Origin: CAYTZO01 sp964442525
Lineage (GTDB): Bacteria; Patescibacteriota; Microgenomatia; UBA10105; UBA927
Length of the DNA stretch: 41,964 nt
Direction of reading: 5' to 3'
NCBI GenBank assembly: GCA_964442525.1
Contig: CAYTZO010000004.1
Coordinates: forward strand, 1 to 41,964
Shown: in pieces, positions 14,293-21,899 of the stretch
Layout of the letters: each line of letters opens with the position of its first letter
Position numbering within the stretch: the stretch's first letter is position 1
The notes under the pieces: generated by a model
What the model saw: the letters and a program-made list of their open reading frames with translations, nothing else
Told to the model about the DNA's origin: nothing
Database searches by the model: none
Position numbers and translations under genes: made by a program

Positions 14293-15213
14293 ATGGTGAG
14301 TGATCCGACATTTCAAATTGAGGCAGAGTCACAGAAGCCTGGTTATGGTTTGTTTGTTATTGCGCCGCTTGAACAAGGATATGGTCAAACGCTGGGTAAC
14401 AGCCTCCGCCGGGTGCTTCTCTCGTCGCTCCCCGGGGCGGCGGTCACAAGTGTAAAAATTGCAGGTGTTGGGCATCAGCTTTCCGCACTCCCCGGGCTTA
14501 AAGAAGATATTGTGGAGCTTATTTTGAATATTAAAAAGATTCGGCTCATTGTTGAGGGGAACGAATCGGTTACCATGACGCTTTCAAAGAAAGGTCCGGG
14601 AGAGGTAAGAGCTGCTGATATTGAAGTTCCGGCAGGAGTGACGATCGTTAACCCCGACTTGATACTGGGAACGCTTGCGGACAAAAAGGCAAGCCTCGAG
14701 ATGGAATTGACTGCCGAGAAAGGATATGGGTACGTCCCTGCAGACGAACGCCACAGTGAGGAAATAGGAAGAATTCCTCTGGATTCGTTGTTTTCTCCGG
14801 TAACAAGAGTCAACTATCGCGTGGAAGCGACCCGCGTGGGTCAAATGACTAATTTGGACCACCTGGTCATGGAGATTTGGACCGATGGCACGATTAATCC
14901 GTCCGATGCGCTCAAAAGTGCCGCAAAGATCCTCGTTTCTTATTTCATGCAGGTCTATGAGCCGAAGGCAAAAGCCGACGAGGCAGTGGCGGTGACGCCG
15001 TCGATTTCCGACGAGATTCTCAAAATGCGCATCGAGGAACTCGATATTCCGACGCGTATCGTCAACGCACTGGCAAATGGCAGCATTGAAACGATTGGAC
15101 AACTTCTCGGTACACCGCGAACAGAGCTTCTCAAGATTAAAAATCTTGGGGTCAAGTCGCTGTCGGCGGTAGAAGAAAAGTTGCGGGAGAAAGGCGTAGC
15201 CCTGACGGTATAA
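14293..15213 (+). CDS. rpoA: DNA-directed RNA polymerase subunit alpha
   Basis: The alpha dimer is the scaffold for RNA polymerase assembly. The N-terminal domain shows PLEQGYGQTLGNSLRRVLLSS, typical of the dimer interface, and later NPSDALKSAAKILVSYF. The C-terminal domain (about residues 240-306) has the helix-hairpin-helix pattern (LDIPTRIVNALANGSIETIG, then LLKIKNLGVKSLSAVEEKL) that contacts UP elements and activators. The 306 residues are slightly short. A 66-base gap precedes it with no clear promoter. Confidence 0.97.
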   Translation: MVSDPTFQIEAESQKPGYGLFVIAPLEQGYGQTLGNSLRRVLLSSLPGAAVTSVKIAGVGHQLSALPGLKEDIVELILNIKKIRLIVEGNESVTMTLSKKGPGEVRAADIEVPAGVTIVNPDLILGTLADKKASLEMELTAEKGYGYVPADERHSEEIGRIPLDSLFSPVTRVNYRVEATRVGQMTNLDHLVMEIWTDGTINPSDALKSAAKILVSYFMQVYEPKAKADEAVAVTPSISDEILKMRIEELDIPTRIVNALANGSIETIGQLLGTPRTELLKIKNLGVKSLSAVEEKLREKGVALTV

Positions 15214-15243
15214 AGAAAAGCGCACAGGAAAGTAGCCAGCACT

Positions 15244-15726
15244 ATGAGGCACGGATATTTTGGCAAAAAATTATCGCGAAACACGAACGAGCGCAAGCGG
15301 CTTTTCATGGTTTTGGCGCATGAGCTCATTGCCCGCGGAAGCATTACGACAACCATTGCGAAAGCGAAAGCCGTCCAGCCCATGATAGAAAAACTTGTGA
15401 CTCTGGCTAAAAGGGGAAGCGCAAGGCAACTCGGCAGAGCCTTAGGCGATAAGAAAAGCGCAGCGCTTCTTCTCTCATGGGGCAAAAGCCGATTTGGATC
15501 CCGGATAAGCGGGTTTACCCGTATTGTACGGTTAGGGAGGCGAATAGGAGACAATAGCGAGGCGGTAGTATTTTCTTTTATTGATGCGAGGCCAGCTGAG
15601 GAAGGAAACGCTGAAGTCAAAAAAGAAAAACGGGAACAAGACAAAGGGGTAAAAAGCGATGTGGCCCCAAAGAGGAGCGTTACGCGGAAAGTACAGGCAA
15701 GGAAACGTCCGGGCGCAAAAAAATAA
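15244..15726 (+). CDS. rplQ: 50S ribosomal protein L17 with basic C-terminal tail
   Basis: L17 lies at the back of the 50S near the tunnel exit. The core is typical: MRHGYFGKKLSRNTNERKRL, HELIARGSITTTIAKAKAV, and the end of the fold at RIVRLGRRIGDNSEAVVFSFID. It has 160 residues. About 40 residues beyond the normal end form a Lys/Arg/Glu-rich tail. rplM starts one base after its stop. Confidence 0.95.
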   Translation: MRHGYFGKKLSRNTNERKRLFMVLAHELIARGSITTTIAKAKAVQPMIEKLVTLAKRGSARQLGRALGDKKSAALLLSWGKSRFGSRISGFTRIVRLGRRIGDNSEAVVFSFIDARPAEEGNAEVKKEKREQDKGVKSDVAPKRSVTRKVQARKRPGAKK

Positions 15727-15727
15727 T

Positions 15728-16150
15728 ATGCAACCGATTACCAAACCAACGAAAGCGGGAGACATAAAGCGGGCATGGCATCTTGTTGATGTCAACGATA
15801 AAGTGCTCGGGAGAGTTGCGGGTGATATTGCTCTCAAGCTTATGGGCAAGGGGAAGCCATATTTTGCAAAAAATCTTGATTGCGGGGACTATGTCGTTGT
15901 CATTAATGCCTCTCTTGTCGCGGTCACCGGTAAAAAAGAAAAGGATAAAATCTATTCGCAGTTTTCCGGCTATCCGGGGGGAATGAAACGCAAACACCTT
16001 TGGCAAATGAGGGCCGAGAAACCGGAAGAGATTATTCGAAGAGCCGTATTTGGTATGCTCCCTAAAAATAAGCTGCGCGATAGGATGATTACGAGACTTT
16101 TTGTGTTTGCGGAAGCAGAGCATCCGTACAAAGATAAATTTCAATCATAA
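15728..16150 (+). CDS. rplM: 50S ribosomal protein L13
   Basis: L13 is an early 50S assembly protein. I use ATG 15728 (MQPITKPTKAGDIKRAWHLV), one base after the rplQ stop. An upstream in-frame ATG would read through the rplQ tail. The product has 140 residues and shows WHLVDVNDKVLGRVAGDIAL, FAKNLDCGDYVVVINA, and RRAVFGMLPKNKLRDRMITRL. rpsI follows in the usual rplM-rpsI pair. Confidence 0.96.
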   Translation: MQPITKPTKAGDIKRAWHLVDVNDKVLGRVAGDIALKLMGKGKPYFAKNLDCGDYVVVINASLVAVTGKKEKDKIYSQFSGYPGGMKRKHLWQMRAEKPEEIIRRAVFGMLPKNKLRDRMITRLFVFAEAEHPYKDKFQS

Positions 16151-16152
16151 AT

Positions 16153-16635
16153 ATGGCAGAAGATAAAACACCAGCAGTGAAGGAAGAAGTAAAAACAGAA
16201 AAGAAAGTGCGCGTGTCTTACTACGAAGCGGTAGGGAGACGTAAGGAATCAACTGCGCGTGCTCGTCTGTACGTTGGTGCTACGACAGTAAACAATGTCG
16301 AAGTAGGAAAAGGTGCGATGTTCGTCAACGGTCGAGAGGTAGAAAAATATTTCGCAGGCGAAGTCAGTAAAAAAATGTATCTTGAACCATTCCGTACCAC
16401 CAACACCATAGGCCGGTTTGCAACGACGATCCAGGTAGCAGGTGGCGGACTCTCAGGGCAATTGGGAGCAGTCATTCATGCCCTTTCCCGGGCGCTGGTC
16501 AAAGTCGATCAGGAAAAGTTCCGTCCGATCCTCAAAAAGCGCGGTTTCCTTACTCGTGATCCTCGAGCCAAAGAGCGTAGGAAAGCCGGCTACGCCGGAA
16601 AAGCACGGGCAAGGAAGCAATCTCCGAAACGGTAA
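16153..16635 (+). CDS. rpsI: 30S ribosomal protein S9
   Basis: The C-terminal Arg tail of S9 contacts the P-site tRNA. The sequence has YYEAVGRRKESTARARLYVG, GREVEKYF, TIQVAGGGLSGQLGAVIHALSRAL (in pieces), FLTRDPRAKERRKAGYAGKARARKQSPKR at the end (in pieces), with the expected terminal KR. The 160 residues include about 20 extra charged N-terminal residues. This is the last gene of the ribosomal run and is convergent with the gene at 16653-16904. No terminator hairpin is obvious in the 17-base gap. Confidence 0.97.
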   Translation: MAEDKTPAVKEEVKTEKKVRVSYYEAVGRRKESTARARLYVGATTVNNVEVGKGAMFVNGREVEKYFAGEVSKKMYLEPFRTTNTIGRFATTIQVAGGGLSGQLGAVIHALSRALVKVDQEKFRPILKKRGFLTRDPRAKERRKAGYAGKARARKQSPKR

Positions 16636-16652
16636 GATAATTGATTTTAAGC

Positions 16653-16904
16653 TTACGAAGTGTTTCTGCGTCCTAAACGATTGGCTACTCGCCTGATTTC
16701 TATTTTCAACCGTTTGATTTCGTTATCAAGGTCGCTATGCATGCCCGAGTGAAGTTCTTGGGATTCCCGGACAGCTTTTAATTCGCCCATCAACTGATCC
16801 ATTCAAGTAAAAAACTCATCTTTTGTCGGAATAAACCGCAATTTTTCATCGAGTTTTGTATCGATAATCTGTTCGATTTCGTTAATGTCTCGCTGGGTAA
16901 GCAT
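16653..16904 (-). pseudogene. Small coiled-coil protein gene interrupted by an in-frame TGA
   Basis: On the - strand, ATG 16904 opens a frame of 33 codons (MLTQRDINEIEQIIDTKLDE, then KLRFIPTKDEFFT) that ends at TGA (16805-16803). The very next codon is ATG, and the same frame continues for 49 codons (MDQLMGELKAVRESQELHSG, then heptad-like MHSDLDNEIKRLKIEIRRV) to TAA at 16655-16653. Together this is one 82-residue helical/coiled-coil protein of a type common in CPR genomes, split by one stop codon. TGA is a stop elsewhere here, so a nonsense mutation (for example CGA to TGA), a sequencing error, or two coupled small proteins are the options. It lies 6 bases after recA, on the same strand, and is probably co-transcribed. 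Confidence 0.6.
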
Positions 16905-16910
16905 ACAGAG

Positions 16911-17939
16911 TTAATCTTCTGTCACTGCGACTTTTGGGGCGGTGTGGCCACTTTTGACCGCTTTCCAAATGCTATCGGTGAGATCCTTGACCAGCTTATG
17001 ATTTTCCCGAAGATAGAGTTTCGCTGCTTCCTTTCCTTGTCCGAGCATCTGCGTGCCGAACTTTAGAAATGCCCCCGATTTATTTACAATTCCTAACTCC
17101 ACGCCCACGTCAATGAGCGCGCCCTCCTTGGAAATGCCGCCATGCATGACGTCAAACTCTGCGATACGAAATGGAGGAGCAACTTTATTTTTCACGACTC
17201 GCACGCGGTGGCGGCTCCCGATGACGCGGTCGCCGTCCTTAAGGCTTTCAATTTTGCGGCTGTCCATGCGGATACTTGCATAAAACTTGAGCGCAAGCCC
17301 TCCCGGAGTCGTTTCGGGGTTCCCGAACATGACGCCGATTTTTTGCCGGAGCTGATTGGTAAACATGACGACTGCTTTGGATTTGGAAATCACGGCAGTG
17401 AGTTTTCTTAAAGCCTGTGACATGAGCCGAGCCTGTACTCCCACCATGGCATCTCCCATCTCTCCCTCGAGTTCTGCCCGCGGCACAAGGGCGGCAACAG
17501 AATCGATGACTATGATATCTACGCCGCCGCTTCGGATAAGCGTTTCCGCAATCTCGAGAGCCTGTTCGCCGGTGTCCGGTTGGGAAATAAGGAGGTCATC
17601 GAGTTTGACGCCAAGGACTTCCGCCCACTGAGGATCAAGCGCGTGTTCGGCGTCAATAAATGCAGCGGTACCGCCCATTTTTTGCGCCTCAGCAATGACC
17701 GAGAGACACACGGTGGTTTTTCCGGATGCTTCCGGCCCGTAAATTTCGACGATCCGCCCGCGCGGGAGTCCGCCGACACCCAGAGCCAAATCGAGGGGTA
17801 AAATGCCCGTGGGGATAACGTCAACGGCAAATTTGCCGGCTGCCTGTTCGCCCAACTTCATGATCGCACCCTTGCCGTACTGTTTTTCAATTTGGTCCAT
17901 GGCAAGGCGGATGGCTTGGAGCTTGGCGTCGACTGGCAT
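16911..17939 (-). CDS. recA: Recombinase RecA
   Basis: RecA forms the strand-exchange filament and triggers the SOS response where present. The Walker A is GPEASGKT (residues 68-75), with Walker B VDIIVIDSVAAL and loop L2 with NQLRQKIGVMFGNPETTPGG. The start ATG 17939 (MPVDAKLQAIRLAMDQIEKQ) is preceded at 5 bases by AGGAG, a good SD, which decides against an in-frame TTG 15 bases upstream. The 342 residues are normal. The gene is divergent from tRNA-Pro and recX, so recombinase and its modulator share one locus on opposite strands. No LexA box was recognised. Confidence 0.97.
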   Translation of the reverse strand: MPVDAKLQAIRLAMDQIEKQYGKGAIMKLGEQAAGKFAVDVIPTGILPLDLALGVGGLPRGRIVEIYGPEASGKTTVCLSVIAEAQKMGGTAAFIDAEHALDPQWAEVLGVKLDDLLISQPDTGEQALEIAETLIRSGGVDIIVIDSVAALVPRAELEGEMGDAMVGVQARLMSQALRKLTAVISKSKAVVMFTNQLRQKIGVMFGNPETTPGGLALKFYASIRMDSRKIESLKDGDRVIGSRHRVRVVKNKVAPPFRIAEFDVMHGGISKEGALIDVGVELGIVNKSGAFLKFGTQMLGQGKEAAKLYLRENHKLVKDLTDSIWKAVKSGHTAPKVAVTED

Positions 17940-17980
17940 ATTCTCTCCTTTCAAAAAGAGGCAGGTGAGAAGTTTTCATC

Positions 17981-18009
17981 ATTCTGGCACAAAAAATGGT
18001 AAAATACAA
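17981..18009 (-). promoter_or_regulatory. Candidate recA promoter
   Basis: On the - strand TTGTAT (18009-18004), a 17-base spacer and CAGAAT (17986-17981) are seen, with an extended TGC just before the -10. Transcription would start about 30-35 bases upstream of the recA ATG, leaving room for the AGGAG SD. Both hexamers match 4/6, so this is moderate. Confidence 0.4.
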
Positions 18010-18043
18010 GGGAACAGATAAATATTTAAGCAGTTTAAAATTT

Positions 18044-18081
18044 GTCGCGAAAGTGTGGATTGAGAGTGAGCCTTTCGCGAC
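18044..18081. repeat. 10-bp inverted repeat between recA and tRNA-Pro
   Basis: GTCGCGAAAG (18044-18053) and its exact reverse complement (18072-18081) flank 18 bases. This lies in the divergent recA/tRNA space. It could be an operator for a dimeric regulator or an RNA hairpin in a tRNA precursor. No T-run follows. Confidence 0.5.
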
Positions 18082-18101
18082 TCCTAATAGGGAAAATCGT
18101 C

Positions 18102-18126
18102 GGGCAAAAACCGTAAGGTTTTGCCC
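18102..18126 (+). repeat. Stable hairpin 6 bases before tRNA-Pro
   Basis: A 10-bp stem with one bulged A (18102-18112 with 18117-18126) and a GTAA tetraloop of GNRA type sits just upstream of the tRNA 5' end. It could be part of the tRNA precursor and affect RNase P access. It has no T-run. Confidence 0.45.
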
Positions 18127-18132
18127 CGGAGG

Positions 18133-18205
18133 CGGGGTGTAGTTCAGTTGGTAGAATGCACGCATGGGGTGCGTGAGGTCTCCGGTTCGAGTCCGGACAC
18201 CCCGA
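18133..18205 (+). tRNA. tRNA-Pro (anticodon GGG)
   Basis: A full cloverleaf is visible. The 7-bp acceptor is CGGGGTG/CACCCCG. The D-stem is GTTC/GAAT with AGTTGGTA loop. The anticodon stem is CACGC/GCGTG with loop ATGGGGT, giving anticodon GGG (reads CCC/CCU). The T-stem is TCCGG/CCGGA with loop TTCGAGT, and the discriminator is A. The 3' CCA is not encoded, so the CCA-adding enzyme (37443-38801) is needed. It is on the + strand directly before recX. Confidence 0.95.
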
Positions 18206-18208
18206 CTT

Positions 18209-18697
18209 GTGTTATATAAAGATTTGTACCAGAGTCTTTTTAATGCTGCGCTTCGGTTTGTTTCCTATCGGCCCCGAAGCAGGAAAGAATTGGTTGATTT
18301 TCTCCAAAAAAAACTCCAAAAGTGGAATATTGCATCTTCGGCGATATTTGAGAACGTTGTTAAGAGAGTCGAGGAGCTTGGATACATTGACGATGCGAAA
18401 TTTGCTTCTTGGTGGGTTGAACAACGCAATAGCTTTCGGCCAAAAGGAATCGCACTCCTCGCTCGAGAGCTTTATCAGAAGGGAATTAGCAGAGAACTCA
18501 TTGAACAAACACTACAAAAATCTTCGGGTGATGAGATGGAAGCGGCAAGGATTATTGTTGGGAAAAAGCTCAAACTTTTCGCTCGTCTACCAAAACTTGA
18601 GCAAAAAAAGAAGCTTTATGGATTTCTGGGCCGGCGAGGATTTCCCTCTGAAGTCATTTCCCGGGTCGTTGACGAGATCACGTCAAAAGGAGTATAA
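18209..18697 (+). CDS. recX: Regulatory protein RecX
   Basis: RecX binds RecA filaments and limits their activity. The product is all-helical with repeats of the RecX type: ALRFVSYRPRSRKELVDFLQKKL, VVKRVEELGYIDDAKFASWWVEQR, and RELYQKGISRELIEQTL. No ATG is in a suitable place. An in-frame ATG at 18164 lies inside the tRNA and is rejected. GTG 18209 (about 162 residues) or TTG 18224 are the likely starts. It lies 3 bases after tRNA-Pro and opposite recA, so recA and recX are physically linked but divergent. Confidence 0.85.
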   Translation: MLYKDLYQSLFNAALRFVSYRPRSRKELVDFLQKKLQKWNIASSAIFENVVKRVEELGYIDDAKFASWWVEQRNSFRPKGIALLARELYQKGISRELIEQTLQKSSGDEMEAARIIVGKKLKLFARLPKLEQKKKLYGFLGRRGFPSEVISRVVDEITSKGV

Positions 18698-18843
18698 TAA
18701 AAACACGGACGAAGATCGTACGTGAAAAGAAACTATTGTAGGATATTATGATCATTGCTGATATCTCACATCTTCCTACAGAATGCGCCGCATAACAGCG
18801 GTTCTTTGCGTGCTTTTCACCCCGGTTTTCTCCTGAAGTAACT

Positions 18844-20349
18844 ATGTTTGATGTACTGAAAACTCTTTCTACCCTTGTACAAAGCAGGCAGTCAGGGAAG
18901 GCAAAGTCTCAACCCAGGGCGGTAAGCGCTCCACAAGCCAAACCCCAGCCACAAAAGCCTCTGAACGCGCAGGATGCGGTAGCCGCGGCGGCACAAATAC
19001 GGGCAGCGGAAACGCAGGTAAAAGAGATTATCCTTGAAGCTAAAGACGAGGCGCTTCGACTTCGCAGAGCGGCAGAAGAAGAGGCTCGGCAAAAGCTTAT
19101 GGCACTTGACAGACGTGAGGGTGCCGTGGAGGAACGGGAAAAGCACGCAGCGGAGAATGAGGGGCGGGTAAGCAATACTCTCTCTGACATTGAAAAGCTT
19201 AAGCTGGAGCAGATTGGAAAGCTTGAAAAACTTGCCCATATGACGCGAGACGAGGCGCGACAGGCGATCCTGGGCGAACTCAGAGACAAACTTAAAGAAG
19301 AAAGCGCAAAAGAAATTAGAGAAGCTGAGAGTCAGGCAAGAGAAGAAGCAGAAGTTAAAGCCAAAGAAATACTCGTTGAAGCAATGCGCCACGGAGCAAC
19401 CGATTACGTACCTGAGTATACCGTATCCGTCGTTAAAGTTGCCGATGAGGAGGTAAAGGGTCGCGTCATCGGCAAAGAAGGCCGAAACATCAGGGCGTTT
19501 GAAACCGCAACCGGTGTTGATGTCGACTTGGATGAAGAAGGGGTTATTCGTCTTTCGAGCTTTGATCCGGTTCGGCGTGAAGTTGCCCGCGTGACGCTTG
19601 AGCGACTTTTGCGTGACGGCAGGGTGCAACCGACGAGGATTGAGGAGTTGGTGGAACAGGTCAGGAAAGAAATTGATCGGATCATGTTCGAAGAAGGCCA
19701 AAAACTTGCCCATGCGGTTGGTGTCTACAATCTGCCCGCACCCGTCTTAGCCACCCTCGGCAGATTTAAGTATAGATTTTCCTACGGGCAGAACATGATC
19801 GCTCACACGCTGGAAGAGACGAAGATCGGAATTTCCCTTGCGCACGAAATTGGGGCAGACGTCAATGTTGTGCGTCTCGGGTGTCTTCTTCATGACATCG
19901 GGAAAGTCGTCACTGATAAAGAGGGGAGTCATGTCGAGCTTGGTGTGGAACTTCTCAAAAAATACGGCATGCCGCAGAAAGTTATTGACTGTGTTGCCCA
20001 ACATCACGAGGACACGCCCTTTACGAGTATTGAATCCATGCTCGTCTATATTGCAGATGCGATCTCCGGGAGCCGGCCGGGCGCTCGATACGAAGATATC
20101 GAGGGGTATATTAAGCGCCTGACTGACCTTGAAACCATTGCGAAGTCCCATAAAGGAGTCAAAGAATCGTTTGCCTTTCAAGCAGGTCGGGAGCTGCGTG
20201 TCGTCGTTGATCCGGGGGTCGTTGATGATGCCGCCGCCACCGTGATGGCGCATGAGCTCAAAGAAGAAATAGAAAAGAAACTGACCTATCCGGGTACCAT
20301 TAAAATTTCCGTCATCCGTGAACTTCGTGCCGTTGAGGTTGCCAAGTGA
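18844..20349 (+). CDS. rny: Ribonuclease Y without membrane anchor
   Basis: RNase Y is the endonuclease that starts mRNA decay in many bacteria. The order is right: an Ala/Glu/Lys-rich coiled coil (about residues 45-180), a KH domain with GKEG at 210-213 (VKGRVIGKEGRNIRAFE), then an HD domain with H321, H350-D351 (LLHDIGK) and H387-H388. The C-terminal region has GRELRVVVDP, as in RNase Y. Unlike classical RNase Y, the N-terminus (MFDVLKTLSTLVQSRQSG, then a Pro/Gln/Lys-rich stretch) has no transmembrane segment, so the enzyme is probably cytosolic. It has 501 residues. The 146-base gap before it holds a 7-bp stem-loop (TGTAGGA/TCCTACA) and no strong SD. Confidence 0.93.
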   Translation: MFDVLKTLSTLVQSRQSGKAKSQPRAVSAPQAKPQPQKPLNAQDAVAAAAQIRAAETQVKEIILEAKDEALRLRRAAEEEARQKLMALDRREGAVEEREKHAAENEGRVSNTLSDIEKLKLEQIGKLEKLAHMTRDEARQAILGELRDKLKEESAKEIREAESQAREEAEVKAKEILVEAMRHGATDYVPEYTVSVVKVADEEVKGRVIGKEGRNIRAFETATGVDVDLDEEGVIRLSSFDPVRREVARVTLERLLRDGRVQPTRIEELVEQVRKEIDRIMFEEGQKLAHAVGVYNLPAPVLATLGRFKYRFSYGQNMIAHTLEETKIGISLAHEIGADVNVVRLGCLLHDIGKVVTDKEGSHVELGVELLKKYGMPQKVIDCVAQHHEDTPFTSIESMLVYIADAISGSRPGARYEDIEGYIKRLTDLETIAKSHKGVKESFAFQAGRELRVVVDPGVVDDAAATVMAHELKEEIEKKLTYPGTIKISVIRELRAVEVAK

Positions 20350-20429
20350 AAGCTATAGATTGGAATAGGGCGCTAAATTTTTTTAATACAAAAAAGAGAG
20401 CATAAAGTCGGGCTCCAAAAATTGATATC

Positions 20430-20458
20430 TTGACAGGATCTTCCAAATTCTCTACAGT
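20430..20458 (+). promoter_or_regulatory. Promoter of the HU gene
   Basis: Consensus TTGACA (20430-20435) is followed after 17 bases by TACAGT (20453-20458). Transcription would start near 20465 and give a leader of about 77 nt. That leader contains a nine-T run and a strong SD (GGAGGTGA), which can pair with the CCTTC just upstream. Confidence 0.7.
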
Positions 20459-20541
20459 GCCACGTAGAGATTGTTCTATCAATCCCTAAATTTTTTTTTC
20501 TTGTTCTAACCTTCTGCCCGGAGGGAGGTGAAAGAAAAATT

Positions 20542-20814
20542 ATGACAAAAGCAGATCTCGTTGAAGTTGTTGCCAAAAAAGCAAACCTGACGGCAAAAGC
20601 CGCCCGCGAGTCCGTCGCTGCAGTGTTTGGTGCAGTAACTGATGCGCTTAAAAAAGGCGACAAAGTGGTTGTGACAGGCTTTGGGACATTTATGGTTCGA
20701 TCTCGGAAGTCCCGCACTGGCCGCAACCCACAAACCGGGGCTCCGATAAATATTCCCGCCCGCAAGACCCCAGGGTTTACCGCCGGAAAGGCTTTGAAAA
20801 AAGTTGTCCGTTAA
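20542..20814 (+). CDS. hup: DNA-binding protein HU
   Basis: HU is a dimeric nucleoid protein that bends DNA. The 90-residue product shows MTKADLVEVVAKKANLTAKAA, VVVTGFGTFMVRSRKSRTGRNPQTG (in pieces), then INIPARKTPGFTAGKALK. The GFGTF and RxGRNPQTG arm motifs are diagnostic. A strong GGAGGTGA SD precedes ATG 20542. It is a single-gene unit with its own promoter and terminator, as expected for an abundant protein. Confidence 0.97.
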   Translation: MTKADLVEVVAKKANLTAKAARESVAAVFGAVTDALKKGDKVVVTGFGTFMVRSRKSRTGRNPQTGAPINIPARKTPGFTAGKALKKVVR

Positions 20815-20833
20815 AACGATTAACGGAACAAGG

Positions 20834-20898
20834 AAAAGGAGAGGCTCCTAGACGAAAGTTCACCTCATCGGCGAACGGGCGGGGAGCTTCTCTTTTTT
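20834..20898 (+). terminator. Terminator of the HU gene
   Basis: A long hairpin pairs 20834-20848 (AAAAGGAGAGGCTCC) with 20883-20897 (about 15 bp, with two G-U pairs). It encloses a smaller GTTC/GAAC stem. The 3' arm ends in TCTCTTTTTT. The A-rich left end makes it able to work in both directions. Its T-run runs into the extended -10 of the next gene. Confidence 0.75.
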
Positions 20899-20906
20899 GC
20901 TACAAT
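20898..20906 (+). promoter_or_regulatory. Extended -10 promoter of the ABC exporter operon
   Basis: TGCTACAAT (TGn plus TACAAT) lies 9 bases before the ATG at 20916. No good -35 is present, because the region is occupied by the HU terminator. Transcription would start within about 3 bases of the start codon, so the mRNA would be leaderless or nearly so. Confidence 0.55.
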
Positions 20907-20915
20907 GAAGTCGGT

Positions 20916-21893
20916 ATGGTCATTCATCTTTCACATGTAAGAAAATTTTACCAAGTCCATAAGAAGGCGCCAGGTTTTGCTGGTTCTCTTAAATCGCTAT
21001 TCAGTCGTGAATATGAAACGGTGAGAGCAGTCGACGATATTTCCTTTACGATAGACGAGGGAGAACTGGTCGGGTTTATCGGACCGAATGGCGCAGGAAA
21101 AACTACGACGCTCAAATGTCTCTCAGGTCTCCTTTATCCGACGAGCGGCAACGTATCAGTGCTTGGCTTTACGCCCTTTGACCGCAAAAAAGAATTCCTC
21201 ACAAAAATCTCCCTCGTCATGGGACAGAAAAATCAACTTTGGTGGGATTTACCCGCTATGGAAACGTTCCTTCTCAACAGGGAAATCTATGAGGTGCCCG
21301 AGGAGAAGTTTAAAAAGACTCTTGGAGAGCTCATAGATCTTCTTGAAGTTGGGGAACTTGTTAACGTGCAGGTGCGCAAGCTCTCTCTTGGAGAACGCAT
21401 GAAAATGGAGCTTATTGCCGCTCTCATTCATTCTCCTCAGGTGTTATTTCTTGATGAACCAACGATCGGACTGGACGTGGTGATGCAGAAGAAAATGCGT
21501 GACTTTATTAAAACATACAATGGAGTTCACCGATCAACCATTCTTTTAACTTCCCATTACATGGAAGACGTCAGACAACTTGCCAAGCGAGTTATAATCA
21601 TTGATCACGGCAGAATTCTCTACGATGGTAGTTTGGACAGTCTGGTAAAGAAGTTTGCAAAGCACAAGATACTGTCAGTCGTTCTCGAGGAATATGTCCC
21701 TCCGGATAAACTGAGAGAAATAGGGGAACTTACCGCATATGATTTCCCCCGCGCAATATTGCACGTCCCGAGAAGCGCTTCGAATGTGGCGGCTGCGCAA
21801 CTTCTCCAGAAATTTCCCGTTGATGATTTGAATATTGAAGAAACAGACATAGAGGATATCGTCCGTGATGTTTTTACCCAGAACAAAGTTTGA
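20916..21893 (+). CDS. ABC-2 type exporter, ATP-binding subunit
   Basis: This ABC ATPase is of the drug/antibiotic-exporter type. Walker A is GPNGAGKT (residues 56-63), the signature is LSLGE (156-160), and Walker B is VLFLDEP (176-182). An N-terminal extension (FAGSLKSLFSREYETVRAVD) precedes the P-loop. This is typical of the subfamily paired with DUF990-type permeases. The last 90 residues form the usual C-terminal domain after the H-loop (LLTSHYMED). It is followed at 6 bases by the first permease. The substrate is unknown. Confidence 0.9.
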   Translation: MVIHLSHVRKFYQVHKKAPGFAGSLKSLFSREYETVRAVDDISFTIDEGELVGFIGPNGAGKTTTLKCLSGLLYPTSGNVSVLGFTPFDRKKEFLTKISLVMGQKNQLWWDLPAMETFLLNREIYEVPEEKFKKTLGELIDLLEVGELVNVQVRKLSLGERMKMELIAALIHSPQVLFLDEPTIGLDVVMQKKMRDFIKTYNGVHRSTILLTSHYMEDVRQLAKRVIIIDHGRILYDGSLDSLVKKFAKHKILSVVLEEYVPPDKLREIGELTAYDFPRAILHVPRSASNVAAAQLLQKFPVDDLNIEETDIEDIVRDVFTQNKV

Positions 21894-21899
21894 GCAACC

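Noticed and set aside
16653..16904. Genetic-code change with TGA read as an amino acid
   Set aside because: TGA ends rplD, rplO, secY and adk at the expected places, so a general recoding is not supported.
18164..18208. recX start at the in-frame ATG inside tRNA-Pro
   Set aside because: The tRNA is complete and would be cut out of the transcript; a GTG or TTG after the tRNA is more likely.
18748..18795. Possible 15-codon leader peptide before rny
   Set aside because: No SD, no attenuator hairpin with a T-run and no runs of a regulatory amino acid.
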